Positions 47,601 to 58,080 are shown, numbered from the stretch's first letter. The stretch: DNA of 64,000 nt from Paguma larvata (GCA_030068075.1 CM057842.1:41688659-41752658); one strand, 5' to 3'. The notes: a model not told the origin generated them from the sequence alone. Made by a program: numbers and translations.

Positions 47601-48312
47601 CTTTATATTGGTATCTTAGCAACATTTCCTACAATGTCATTAGACAAATGTAGGCACAATCACGTTTGTACAGAGTAAGAAAGTTTTGGTGATTTTTCTT
47701 ATGTTTTTATCCATTGTTGGAGAGAAGTTGATAACTTCAGAAATACCTGAGAAGTTATTATTCTGAACAGTCATAGCGAAAGATTATTACTCGTAGATGA
47801 AAGTTTCAACTGAGTTGAAGGTACACAAGACAGAAACAAGTAAAAAGTAACCCAAAAGGATATATTCTGGATAGTCAAGAAAGCCCGATTACATATTGTA
47901 TTGCCATCCCCTAGCTTTTAAAAATGTAGTTAGGGATCATAATATGTAATAGTGTGTTTGGCCATTGATACATGGAAGTGTGTTTAAAGAAACCATGCTA
48001 AAGAATTCTGACAGAAATTTTAATATTAGTTTTCCTGTGATCTGAGATGCTTATAATTGGAGATGTATTCTGGAAGCATCTTTGGCTATTATGACAATAT
48101 GAATTTTAGTAAGGCTATTCATCTGAAGCATTATGTATCTTATTAAACCTTTCATTTTACGTCTTCAAAACATGATTATTAGATCAAGTAGTTTTTATAT
48201 TTTCACTAAAATAGATTGATAATGGAAATATTAAAATTCTGTAATTTTATGAAGGTTTCATGAATGTTTGTCATTCATATTTAGAATAATCTTCAAATAG
48301 TGTTAGGTTCTT
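47601..48312 (+). other. CNTN6 intron sequence, unrecognised
   Basis: AT-rich, nothing assigned. Confidence 0.5.
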
Positions 48313-48548
48313 GGGTGCCTGGGTGGCTCAGACAGTTAAGCCTCACGGTTCCTGAGATCCAGCCCCACATCGGGTTCTGGGCAGACAGCAGGGAGCCTGC
48401 TTGGGACTCTCTCTCCCTCTCTTATCTGCCCCTCCCCTGCTGTGCACAACCACACCCACGTACACACATGCATGCACATACACATACACACCTTTCTCTC
48501 ACTCCTTCTTTCTCTCTCTCAAAATAAATAAGTAAATAACCTAAAAAA
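48313..48548 (+). mobile_element. Felid CAN-SINE with an internal deletion
   Basis: Head 'gggtgcctgggtggctcaga' then jumps to 'cacggttcctgagatccagc', so about 30 bp of the head (the AGGTCATGATCTC box) is lost. A CA/CATA-rich stretch at 48455-48495 expanded the CT region. Probable TSDs: agtgttaggtt near 48299 and agtggtaggtc near 48549. Confidence 0.85.
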
Positions 48549-49429
48549 AGTGGTAGGTCGTCGTCACTTTGCAAGCTCAGTGGGAACGATGCCTCCTTAT
48601 TTTGTATAGAAATTATTCACCAACTTCATCATTTCTTTCTGTTTTTCTTTTATTATTATTGAGTATTTCATACAGCAAAGTAGAGAAAACAGCACCCATA
48701 AGTCAGGGTTGTTAATCATCAACTCATATCCAACTTTGTTTCCTCTCTCTCCTCACCTGCTGTGTCCTCAGCTTCCACCTCAAATATCTAGAGGCAAATC
48801 ATGAACATCATGATCTCATGGATAAATATTTTATCATGTACCTTTAAAAGAAAAGGGAATCTTCTTTTTAATATAACAGTAAAACCAGTTTTCTTGTATT
48901 ATAAAATTAACCATTTTTCCCGAGTTATTTAGAGTGCAAATTTACATGATTGTCTCACGAATATGCATTTCTGTATGTATGTATATGCTAAGTAAATACA
49001 CACAGATAAGCACATATCCGTGTGTGTGTGTGTGTGTGTGTGAATTCTCTTCAACCATGACAATCGTACTTCCTTTGTTTTTCAGAATCTTTATATCCCA
49101 AGATGTATTAAGGAGTGTTACATCGATTAAAACTGGTTCATATCTAGTAAGCATAGGAAACAGAACTAAATATGCTGTAAAAAGTTTCTTTAATCCAGAA
49201 ACAGTGTGAAACACTAAAAGCAGATATGGTATACAGAATTATTTACACTTAAAAAACCTCAAAAGTCCATTTTTATGTATTTATTTTTTTGAAGGCACTA
49301 CTAACCAATACCATTTTACTAGATAGAACCTTTTCTGGATCTAAAGCCTTAGAGACTTTCTGACAATATACTGACATAACTTGGATTTTCTTTAAACAGA
49401 TATTTCAGGTTCAAATTTCAAAACCTGAG
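48549..49429 (+). other. CNTN6 intron sequence
   Basis: Includes a (TG)n run at 49019-49042. The part 48650-48860 looks like an old interspersed repeat, but I cannot name it. Otherwise unassigned. Confidence 0.45.
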
Positions 49430-49622
49430 CTAGTAGTTCTCAAAACGTGGTCCGTGGGCTAACTACCACAAAATCAACTGAAAAAGCAGCCTGTTGAAAA
49501 CCCGTATTCTTGGTTCCCTTCACAGACGTGCTGAATCAGTATTTCTGGTAGGAACTGAGCGTTTCACATTTTGAACATGTTCTCTGAGAAGTCGTCCTGC
49601 GTGCTACAGAGTTTAAACCACT
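49430..49622 (+). repeat. MER5A hAT DNA transposon fossil
   Basis: Both ends visible: 'agtagttctcaaaacgtggt' at the start and 'gagtttaaaccactag' at the end, about 190 bp, full length for MER5A; middle words 'tgctgaatcagtatttctgg' fit. Confidence 0.88.
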
Positions 49623-49974
49623 AGACTAGAATTTCTAGAAACACTTTAGGAATTTGCTGCAAGAAGAATAAAATGATTCAGAATGAAAAGGAACAACTCT
49701 CTCTCTTTTGTTTCAAGAGAAAGAGGCTTAAAGAATTTCAAAGTTTCACCAGTGGGCGAGTCTAGCATAGGTGACTTCTTTCCTTTTTAATTTGTTATAA
49801 TTCATGCCGTAATGGTCTCACTTTTCCATAAATACAAGAAGTGCTTCAGTGTTAATCATGAGTTTCATGTTATTATACCGACTCTACTGTTATATTTGGA
49901 CTCCCAGGAAAGGAATAGACTAGATGTGTGTATATACATCCCTCCACTGCCTGAGAATGATTTGAATGGTTTTT

Positions 49975-50010
49975 AAAAACAAAAACAAAAACAAAAACAA
50001 AAAAACAAAA
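49975..50010 (+). repeat. (AAAAAC)n microsatellite
   Basis: A-rich run with regularly spaced C, just upstream of the GC-rich island. Confidence 0.9.
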
Positions 50011-50119
50011 CTCTGATATCTGATATTAGAATTTCTTAAGTGTGTTTTCAAAGGAGCAGTCTGAACTGGTTATTGAACTAAAGCATAGTTCTTGTTCTCT
50101 TCCTAAAATAGCATCGAAG

Positions 50120-51185
50120 ATTCTGTATATTTTTGCTGCACAAGAACCACTCTCCCCTTCTCCGCAGGTGTGATTTTGTCCCTGTGGGGTAGCCGCTTGG
50201 AACTGTGAGCCCGGAGCTGTGGGTGGTTGTAGAAGAGAGCTCTGTAGGGTAGCTGTGAGCGGCCTGGTGGCTCTGCAGAGCCACCTACACAGAATTAGGG
50301 CAGATCTGCATGTGGTGTGGGGAGAAGGCTTCGTAGTTAAAAGACCTCTTGTCCAAGCACCCCCTCACCCACAAGGCGAGTACTCACAGGGGAAGGACGC
50401 TCAGGCAATCACATGTCCCCTTCTTTTGGATAAAGAATCTATTCACATAGAAGCTATTTCTTTTTAAATATAATCTATTTTCCACCCTACAGATAATGGT
50501 ATGGTTTTATTTCATTGCTTCTCTTCATGTTTTCAGCGCTTCCCATTTTCTTTCAGCAAAAAAAGTACGTTTCTAACTGTGCCATCCGGGACTAGCTTCA
50601 TTGGTGCGTGGCTCAATCGCATATTACCCTGTGCTGAGAAATGCCCCCTTTCGGTTTATCGCCCTGATGTCACTGTCTTGAAACGCTATCTTGGTCTACG
50701 GCAATACCACCATGAACGCGCCCGATCTCGTCTGAAACGCTATCTTGCCTCTGAAGTTGTACTTTGTAATGGGACAGCGGAGCATGCGCGGGAGCAGGGG
50801 AAGTATGCCTGGTGGCGGCGCTTGCGCACACTTGGGGTTCAGCAGCAGCCTACGTGCATACGTGCTCAGGCCTATGCACCAAGCAGACAGTGTCTGCGCC
50901 TGAGGGTTGTGACCGTGTGGACCCCCTTGTCTCATGGCAATCGGGAGTCCCGAGACCCTGAAAAGGTGGGCATATCAGGCCCCGGCCCGGATTGTTGGAG
51001 GCGATGGTCACAGCGGCCGCACAAGCTTCGGTGGCTCCCTGCAAGGGCCTCATGAGAGCGAGGAACTCAGAAAGCAATCAGTGCTAGGATCTAACGTGAG
51101 GGGTCTATGGAATCTGTGTGACACTTGCACAAAAAGTAACTCTTCAACCTGAGCACCGGGACAGGAATTGCTGGTGTTCAGACAG
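50120..51185 (+). other. GC-rich, CpG-rich island of unknown origin
   Basis: Composition changes abruptly from AT-rich intron; 50741-51090 alone has about 20 CpGs in 350 bp (for example gcatgcgcgg, ggtggcggcg, agcggccgca), against a handful per kb elsewhere. Contains a 20-bp perfect palindrome (50266-50285) and the 5S-derived insert at 50694-50732. An open frame of 184 codons (50501-51055) crosses the island and the 5S insert, but it resembles no protein I know and probably reflects the low stop frequency of GC-rich DNA. Possible origins: 5' UTR of a retrocopy or transposon, an LTR, or a genuine intragenic CpG island. It may belong with the hAT-like remnant that follows. Confidence 0.6.
50694..50732 (+). 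pseudogene. 5S rRNA 5'-end fragment flanked by 15-nt direct repeats
   Basis: The 39 bases match the first 39 nt of vertebrate 5S rRNA (starting GTCTACGGC, ending CCCGATCTCGTC) with two differences (C to A at about 5S positions 10 and 19). The match begins exactly at 5S nucleotide 1. Perfect 15-nt direct repeats tgaaacgctatcttg at 50679-50693 and 50733-50747 flank it; the first bases of the right repeat (TGA) also fit the continuing 5S. There is no A-tail. Far too short to be a functional 5S gene, and it lacks the internal promoter (A box, IE, C box). Confidence 0.85.
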
Positions 51186-51189
51186 TAAG

Positions 51190-51960
51190 TTTGTCAGTAA
51201 GGACTTATAAAATAATAGGCTGCACATGAGCGTTGCAATCAAGCATATCACAGTTATTCAGTCTTCAAAGAGTTTAGCATGCATTGTTTTTGAAAATTTG
51301 TCCAACATTGCAAAGCTAATATCTAGAGGCTTAAAAACCGAAATTAAATTTAAAGACTTTTCCACTCAATGGAAAAGAACACTATTTTTATAGGAAGCTC
51401 CAAGTGAACCAATTATTAATAAATATTTCCCTGTAATTGAAGATAAGGCAATAGAATACGTAAACAGGCATTTTGGAATATATACAAGTCGTTAAGACTC
51501 TTTACGTTTCTTGTACAGCCTTCAGAAGTTACAGGGTATGTCGGAAGAACATTAAATTTCCATTGTTTACATTCACATTTAAGATTTAATTCAGACTTAC
51601 ATGAAATGGATTTGTATGAAGAGTTAAAGCTTCTAGGAAAAACTGTCCCTTGAGAATCATGAGCTCTAGATGTTCTGAAATTTATATTTCAAAGTAATTT
51701 ATCAGAAATCGATTCCAATGTTATCATACACTATAACCTTCTCTTTACAGTTCTGTAGCAGTTATATCGGTAGAAAGATGCTTTGCAAAATCGAATATCG
51801 AAAAATATTTGTGATTTTGCATTCATCATGAGCAACCGATAGCAGTTACCTCAAGTGAAAATGAAGTCGCTTAAAACAAATTCTAATAATCTAATGAGCA
51901 AATTTTCAGAAAGGTGAGAGAAAGCTTAGATCAAGCAAGATATAACTTTAATAAAGCATT
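51190..51960 (+). pseudogene. hAT-superfamily transposase-like remnant
   Basis: Translation in shifting + frames gives hAT-like text: DLYEELKLLGKTVP (51600-51650), then SSVAVISVERCFAKSNIEKY (about 51753-51812), which parallels the hAT C-terminal dimerisation motif VASAERSFSKLKLIKxYLR, and a following ENEVA like the SIENEVA that comes after RSTMSQERL in these proteins. Several in-frame stops and frameshifts are visible, so it is dead. It could be a fossil DNA transposon or a retrocopy of a domesticated hAT gene such as a ZMYM1-type protein; the sequence alone does not decide. Confidence 0.5.
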
Positions 51961-52103
51961 ATTTAATGTATTATATCAAACTGACACCAAAAGTATAGTT
52001 TTTGTAATTTGTAAGTTTATGCTCCTGCCCATGTATCATTTTACTCTATTACATTTTATGTTATACAACATTTCTAAAGAAAGTTGCTTTATATTCAGTA
52101 CAT

Positions 52104-52286
52104 TTTTTTTAAGTTTATTTATTTATTTTGAGAGAGAGAGAGAGTAAGGAGGGTCAGACAGAGGGAGAGAGTCCCAAGTAGGCTGCGTGCCTGCAGTCAG
52201 TGCAGAGCCCAATGTGGGGCTTAGACTCACAAGCCTTGAGATCATGACCTGAGCCAAAGTCAGATGCTTAACCGACTGAATCCCGC
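52104..52286 (-). mobile_element. Felid CAN-SINE
   Basis: T-rich/TTTATTT tail complement, GA-rich part, 'gcagagcccaatgtggggct', 'gagatcatgacctgagccaa', 'gatgcttaaccgactgaat'. The last bases of the head (CCACCCAGGCGCC complement) are missing, so it is slightly 5'-truncated. Confidence 0.9.
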
Positions 52287-52309
52287 ATTTTCATTTCACA
52301 CCATGACCC

Positions 52310-52835
52310 ACAAATTGTGTAGCTGATCCTAAAGACTTTTCAGGCCTCTGTCTTCATGATGACTATGACCCAGCTTCCTATTTCCCAGTTTTCCTCCTCT
52401 GTTACTCTGTAATACTAGGATTTCTACCACAATGAGTGCCCTGCATGTATTGTGTTTCTATTTCACACAGATTCTTTGTAAATGCTCTTGCCTCTGGCTG
52501 GTGCCAGCATCCTTCTCCCTACCTGCTGTCTTTACCTAGCTAACTCCTATTTGCCTTTTACCCTCAGCTAAAACAACACTTTCTCAATAAACTGACCCCT
52601 CAGGATTCCCTATTTTAATAGAATCATTTACCTCTAATATATGACACTCAGATGTTATTATGTGTCCATTAATATGATTTGATTAATAACTTCCTACTTG
52701 AGATGGTGAAAGCAGGTACCATATGATCTTTATTTGTTGCTGTTTTTTTCCCCTCCATATTCCATTGTATTTCCAGTACTTAGCAGATGGCTAGTATTTG
52801 GTAGGTGCTCAGTAAATACTAGTTAATAAATGAGC
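52310..52835 (+). repeat. L2 LINE 3' end
   Basis: 'cacttagcagatggctag' type ending: 'gtacttagcagatggctagt', 'ttggtaggtgctcagtaaat' and 'actagttaataaatga', preceded by CT-rich L2 ORF2 text ('cctctggctggtgccagcat'). + orientation. Confidence 0.75.
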
Positions 52836-54129
52836 TAACTAGTGATGACATCTAAACATTATAAATTATAATATGAATATATCTTATTCATGAAGATTTA
52901 GTCATTATTAGTGTCCTACCAATAAGCTGTGTACACAGGGAGTGATTTGTCTCACTTTGCTACTTTGTGGTGCCATAAATGGAAGGAGTTGCTGTCATTT
53001 TTAATGCTTGAAAATTACTTTAATTGCATGATCTAAAACTTTAAATCAGAGCAGTTTTGCTCTACCAGTGCATCCAATTAGCCAACTCATCCTCCCATAA
53101 ATGTAAATGAGATGTTAGTGATACATTCTTTTTCCGAGAAATTACATCAGGAAAATATTTTCCGGTTCTAAAAAGTGTTCTTGAAACCCTGGTTATCGTT
53201 TATCCTTACTTTGGGTGAGAACAGTGAAGAAGGCTTGGAATTAGGAATGGGTTTAGTCCACAGAATCTTTCTTCCAACTTTTCTCCAAAAATATTTAGAA
53301 TGAAAAGTGTAGGCATCTAATATAATAATAAAGGAGAGAACATGTTTACACTATGTAAACATAAAGATATGCCTGAGGTAGATTGAGTTAGATTTTCTGT
53401 GTTACATTCAGAAATACAATATATTTTTATTTTTCAGTAGCTCTTTTTTTCAGTAAATACCTTAAAACCCAAGATTATCTGTGTTTACTTTACATTCCCA
53501 AGTCTTTATCAAGGTAACAGTTGCATTTTTAAATATTAGAGTAAGACTTAAGCGTTCTATTGATAACACACGGAGGCACGCGAATCCGCCTGAACACATA
53601 AATTCAATCTCAGTACCAGTTTGGATTCTGGAGTAGCATGAAGAAGCCAGAAGGAAATTAAAACATTCATTCCATCTCATATAGGCTTCGCCTTTATCTT
53701 ACAAATGATCTTTAGATTAAGAGACCTTCCAGGCTCTCATTTCACCGTTTTGAAACTTCTTATGTACAGTATCTTTTTTCAGTAGAATTTGCCTAAACCT
53801 CTAATTCTTAAAAGGCAATTCCTTAAAAAATATTTTATTTTGATCTGATAGTGCATATCTGAATCCAAGTGTATATCTGGGCCTTCTTTATGGTTACCGA
53901 GTTTCCTATTCAGCCAATCCTTAGCCCTCTAAAATCAGAACTATCTATTTTGCTAAAAAAAAAAGTAGTCAGATATGATCTATTACTGTTAGTCTCTTTT
54001 AATTGGGGAAATCAGGACTCTGAAGTCCAACTCGAATATTTTTGGAAATGAGCTTTGAAACATTGGTCAGTGGAATGCTAGCACATGTAGAACAATGGTT
54101 AACATCGTGACTGATGTTTCTAGAGGGAA
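52836..54129 (+). other. CNTN6 intron sequence, unrecognised
   Basis: AT-rich, nothing assigned. No exon. Confidence 0.5.
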
Positions 54130-54323
54130 TTTTTTTTTAATGTTTATTTATTTTTGAGAGAGAGCGAGCGAGCGCAGTGGGAAGGGCAGAGAGAGGCAGA
54201 GGATCCAAAGAGGGGTCTGCACTGACAACAGAGAGCCTGTCACGGGGCTCGAACTGTCAGACCATGAGATCATGAGCTGAGCCCAGGTTGGATGCTTAAC
54301 CTGACTGAGTCACCACGGTGCCC
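54130..54323 (-). mobile_element. Felid CAN-SINE
   Basis: Tail complement 'tttaatgtttatttattttt', GA-rich part with gagcgagcgagcg, 'cacggggctcgaactgtcag' box and head complement ending 'gtgcccc'. TSDs ctagagggaa (54120-54129) and ctaaagggaa (54324-54333), one mismatch. Confidence 0.93.
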
Positions 54324-54333
54324 CTAAAGGGAA

Positions 54334-54996
54334 GATTTTAATGACAGATAAATAATTCTGACATTTCAAAATCTGGATAAAAGAAGAAAAACATACATCT
54401 TTATTATCCATGTTGCATCTTTAGGCAAAATAGAAAATTATGATCACAAGTATGTCAGAACTAGGATAAATATTATATTCACACCAGTAAATATAAGCTT
54501 ATGATTATATTTAATAAATACCATTTAATAAGTAAATGGTATAATATATGGTTATAAATCTCTATATAAACTATTGTAGTCATCATCTTAATGATATCCT
54601 TTTTCTCCTAGTATATGAAATTAACACAGACTAGGGCTGCAACCAGCGTGTGGATTTTAATGTTGTACCTAAAATTTTAGAATTAAAAAAAAAACTGGTG
54701 CATTTCTCATATACAGAATGCTATCTTTCAAATTCCAGAGTTTTCTATAAACTATTTACTTTTATATAAAATATGAGTAAATCTATGCTTTTACTTTTAC
54801 AACAAGTAATAAGCTACACTGATTAATGCAGAAGTATTTGAATATACGGGGAATACAGTTGTTCATACCGAATACAGTAGAACTCTACTGTATTTATACA
54901 ATTTCAAACAATTGCATAGCCATTCACAATGTGTATTTTTTGCCATATGCTCAGATTTTATAAACTTTTCATAATAATGATATTTTTTCTCAACAG
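54334..54996 (+). other. End of the 21.0 kb CNTN6 intron
   Basis: Very AT-rich, with TATA-type runs at 54475-54560. Ends at the acceptor ttctcaacag. Nothing else recognised. Confidence 0.55.
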
Positions 54997-55172
54997 AAAG
55001 GACTGTTATTACCATCCCACCTTCCAAAATGGATGTTACAGTTGGAGAGAGTATAGTCCTACCTTGCCAGGTGTCTCACGACCCCTCCATTGAAGTTATA
55101 TTCATATGGTCTTTCAATGGAGATGTCATAGACTTAAAAAAAGGAGTGGCTCATTTTGAAAGAATTGGAGGA
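54997..55172 (+). CDS. CNTN6: CNTN6 exon, first half of Ig6 (residues 498-556)
   Basis: It starts with two bases of Glu498 after ctcaacag and reads [20 protein letters not shown], then [20 protein letters not shown], then [18 protein letters not shown], ending on a codon boundary before gtaagt. The first Ig6 cysteine (LPCQVSHD) and the core Trp (FIWSFNG) are present. Compared with recalled human VVFVWFFNG, the strand around the Trp has three substitutions, all hydrophobic or aromatic except F to S. 176 bp, phase 2 in and 0 out. Confidence 0.95.
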
Positions 55173-55518
55173 GTAAGTTGCCGAAATTTTTAAGTACTTA
55201 ATAAAATAAATCAAGTCTTTCACATGAATCAACATCTTTCATATTCTCCCCATATTTATTTGCATGGATAACCACTGTTTGTGTATGAAGCTGCATCTGG
55301 TTTTGTTTTATTTTATGTCTTTCACAGAAACGTTTGTGTTCTAGATGCAGCTATAATAAAGGGGATAGGAAATGGGATCCTATAGGAGCAAAAGCAATGA
55401 TCCTAGTATATCTCCTAATTTCAAAGCTATCTCATATTTAATATTTATCCAGTTGTAAAAAAAATGGGACCTGCTGAGTATGATTATGTTTTATCCCCTT
55501 TTCCCTTTCTATCTGCAG
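55173..55518 (+). other. Short CNTN6 intron inside Ig6 (346 bp)
   Basis: Standard gtaagt donor and tctgcag acceptor. A 10-bp inverted repeat (agctgcatct / agatgcagct at 55289-55298 and 55343-55352) could form a hairpin with a 44-nt loop; no known RNA matches. Confidence 0.7.
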
Positions 55519-55636
55519 GAATCTGTTGGGGATTTGATGATAAGGAATATTCAGTTAAATCATTCAGGAAAATATCTATGCACAGTGAAAACAACTCTTG
55601 AAAGTTTGTCTGCAGTGGCTGATATCATTGTCAGAG
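55519..55636 (+). CDS. CNTN6: CNTN6 exon, second half of Ig6 (residues 557-596)
   Basis: It reads [20 protein letters not shown], then [19 protein letters not shown], then one base of Gly596. The second Ig6 cysteine is in GKYLCTV. The codons at 55558-55566 spell Asn-His-Ser, an N-glycosylation sequon at residue 570; my recollection of human is HHS, without a sequon. The acceptor is tctgcag|G, the donor G|gtaagc, 118 bp. The intron before it is only 346 bp. Confidence 0.95.
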
Positions 55637-56277
55637 GTAAGCATCATGGTGGAAATAAAGGAGGACTTTATTTGTTCACAGCAAAGAATGTTAAGAAGTA
55701 AATGGTAGATCTTTGAGAAAGCATACCATGATACAGAAGTGAGACAAAAATAGATATTTCTTATTTTCTTAACTTCATGACTCCAGGACATAGGTAGGGT
55801 GGATATGGATATTGAATGGAGAAGGGTTTGTGTATTTATAATGAATGGTCAGACTCAGCAAGCAGTGTCAGTCCCTAAAACTTAGGCCTGTCTTCCATTT
55901 ATAATAAACCATTCTTATCAGAGCAGGGTCAAAGTCATATATTCCTGTAGTTCTCTATGTAAGTCGCATTTACTTGAGGTGCCTTTTGAAAAAGGAACAG
56001 ATGAAAGTTGTTCTCAATTTTGGTGAGCAGCTCCCTAACAGGTGATATTCAACCATCTCATGATTGAAATTTTCTCATCTTCGAAGGAAGATTTTCTAAA
56101 TTAGTCTCTCACCATGTAAACTGAATTAATAGGGCTTTATCTCAAATAATTTCTTCAAAATACATTATGTTCAGTATCTGATCTTCTAAGCGTAACAGAT
56201 AAAAATAAACTGCCCCTGTCCCAGATCAATGAATTTAATGATTTTCAATATAGTTATCGTCAAACGTATTTTTCAAG
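55637..56277 (+). other. CNTN6 intron (Ig6b to FN3-1a)
   Basis: No repeat or other feature recognised. Confidence 0.6.
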
Positions 56278-56436
56278 GTCCACCGGGTCCCCCTGAGGAT
56301 GTAAGAGTGGAACACATTTCCAGTACTACTTCCCAACTGAGCTGGAGACCAGGCTCGGATAATAATAGTCCCATTCAAATATTTACTGTTCAGGCGCGGA
56401 CACCATTTTCTGTGGGTTGGCAGGCTGTTTCGACTG
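56278..56436 (+). CDS. CNTN6: CNTN6 exon, first half of FN3-1 (residues 596-649)
   Basis: It opens with two bases of Gly596 and reads [20 protein letters not shown], then [20 protein letters not shown], then [12 protein letters not shown] and one base of Val649. The PPGPPEDV linker and the B-strand Trp (LSWRPG) are the hallmark start of the first contactin FN3 domain. The acceptor tttttcaag|GT has a short pyrimidine tract; the donor is G|gtaagt. 159 bp, phase 2 in and 1 out. Confidence 0.95.
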
Positions 56437-56549
56437 GTAAGTGACACCAGGGTTCTGGGGTGACTTTCTAAAACACATGTATTTGTTTGTTCAACCGATT
56501 GATGTTAAGTAGTACTGGTTTTGATGCCTAACTTCGCCCGTCTTTTCAG

Positions 56550-56699
56550 TTCCAGAAATTCTCAATGGTAAGACGTACAATGCAACAGTGGTTGGTTTGA
56601 GTCCTTGGGTGGAATATGAATTCCGCGTCGTTGCGGGGAACAGCATCGGCATTGGAGAACCAAGCAAAGCATCAGAATTGTTAAGAACCAAAGCATCAG
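56550..56699 (+). CDS. CNTN6: CNTN6 exon, second half of FN3-1 (residues 649-699)
   Basis: It reads (V)[20 protein letters not shown], then [20 protein letters not shown], then SELLRTKAS. It holds the FN3 tyrosine-corner strand ([11 protein letters not shown]) and the NAT sequon at N659, also annotated in human. NSIGIGEPS is the typical F-G loop. The intron before it is just 113 bp (56437-56549), the shortest seen. Acceptor tcttttcag, donor G|gtaaga, 150 bp. This exon and the one before it separate CNTN6 clearly from CNTN3, CNTN4 and CNTN5. Confidence 0.96.
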
Positions 56700-58047
56700 G
56701 TAAGAAATTAATGTCTTCTCAACATGTGGAAGATCCTTTATGGTATAGATCTTAGAAAGAAAAAAAAGGAAGAAACATTTTTATGGGTCTTGTAGAGTTT
56801 GGGGCCCCAAATCAGAGGCTGAAAACCAGCAGCTTTCATTTTCACATTTTTATGTACAAAAAGCAAGGAGTATTTTCTCCTAAATATAAGTTCAGTAAAA
56901 GATGATTATAGCTAAGCAGGCATGTCAAAACTAAGAGTTTTTCAGAAGCTGTCTTCTCATCCTCATCTATTTTCTAGCCCAGCTCCATCAGAGGATCTGT
57001 ACATTTGTAGATGCAAATGAGTTAGTGCTTGTTTCATTAAATGTTGTAGCCAAGAATTAATTGAGACTCTGTTGGTGCAATCAGCCACACATTTCCATCT
57101 ATTTCTCAACTCTGACCTAGTTGCAGCTTCATTGAGCAATAGGATAAATTGTTCCCCATGCAAATGAGGTAAATCCTGAGATCCTTTAACAGAAGCACTA
57201 ATTGAGCATCAGCTGGTTCACTGAACAGCAAAATACAAGTGGAACCTGGCTCAGAAATCACCCCTTCTTAAGCTTTTTTCAATGGATCCTTTTTGTTCCA
57301 CCGCTAAACTGCTAAACTTTACAGCCGGGATAACATGTGATCGCTTGCTGTGTCCAGCTGACAAAGTTCACATTCATACTCAGTCATATAAATCTCATAT
57401 AAGTGAGAGATCTCTCTCTTGTCACTGGCTTAGTTAGCTTCACAAGCCCGGACTACTTCAATTAAGTGTGCTCAATTGTCAGATGTCAATGAGGCTTTTT
57501 CCAAATTAAAGAGAATACAAGTATTTTTACTTTAGAAGTGGGACTGAAAAACAACATATTTGACAATAATATCTTAAGTTCAGTCATCCTGGAAGTTTAG
57601 AGGTGAGAGGAGAGTCATTCATTTTACGGAGGAGGAAAAGGAAGATCAGGATCTTGGCTGACTGTTTCAGACAGAGGCAGGATTTGAATTCAGACTTTGA
57701 GACTTGGGCACCAGCATTCCCCATAACCATGGGTCTTAATCTAGATGAGCAAGAGATTGGCATAAGGAAATGTGTAAATATAGAAATTCCCAGGCCTTAC
57801 CATAGACTGACTGGATAGGAATCTCCAAGGGCGGCCTATGACTTAATAGTAGCTTGAGTTTTAGGTCATTTGTCTACAGCTTATTTAGATCGTGGTAGGT
57901 TTGGGCGGGCTTGACTCTAATGCTCAAGTTTTACAGTAAAGCTTGTACGTTACTTTCTATTAACCACCGACACTCTTCTTTCATTAGCGTAATGATACCT
58001 GGTGTTCTTAATAATTACCCCAAGGTTCTGATTCTTTCTGAAGTGTG

Positions 58048-58080
<33 letters not shown>

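Noticed and set aside
50694..50732. Functional 5S rRNA gene
   Set aside because: Only about one third of 5S is present; the internal promoter elements and 3' two-thirds are missing.
50501..51055. Open frame of 184 codons across the GC-rich island
   Set aside because: It runs through the 5S insert and its duplicated flanks, resembles no protein family I know, and long open frames are expected in GC-rich DNA. Kept only as part of the island.
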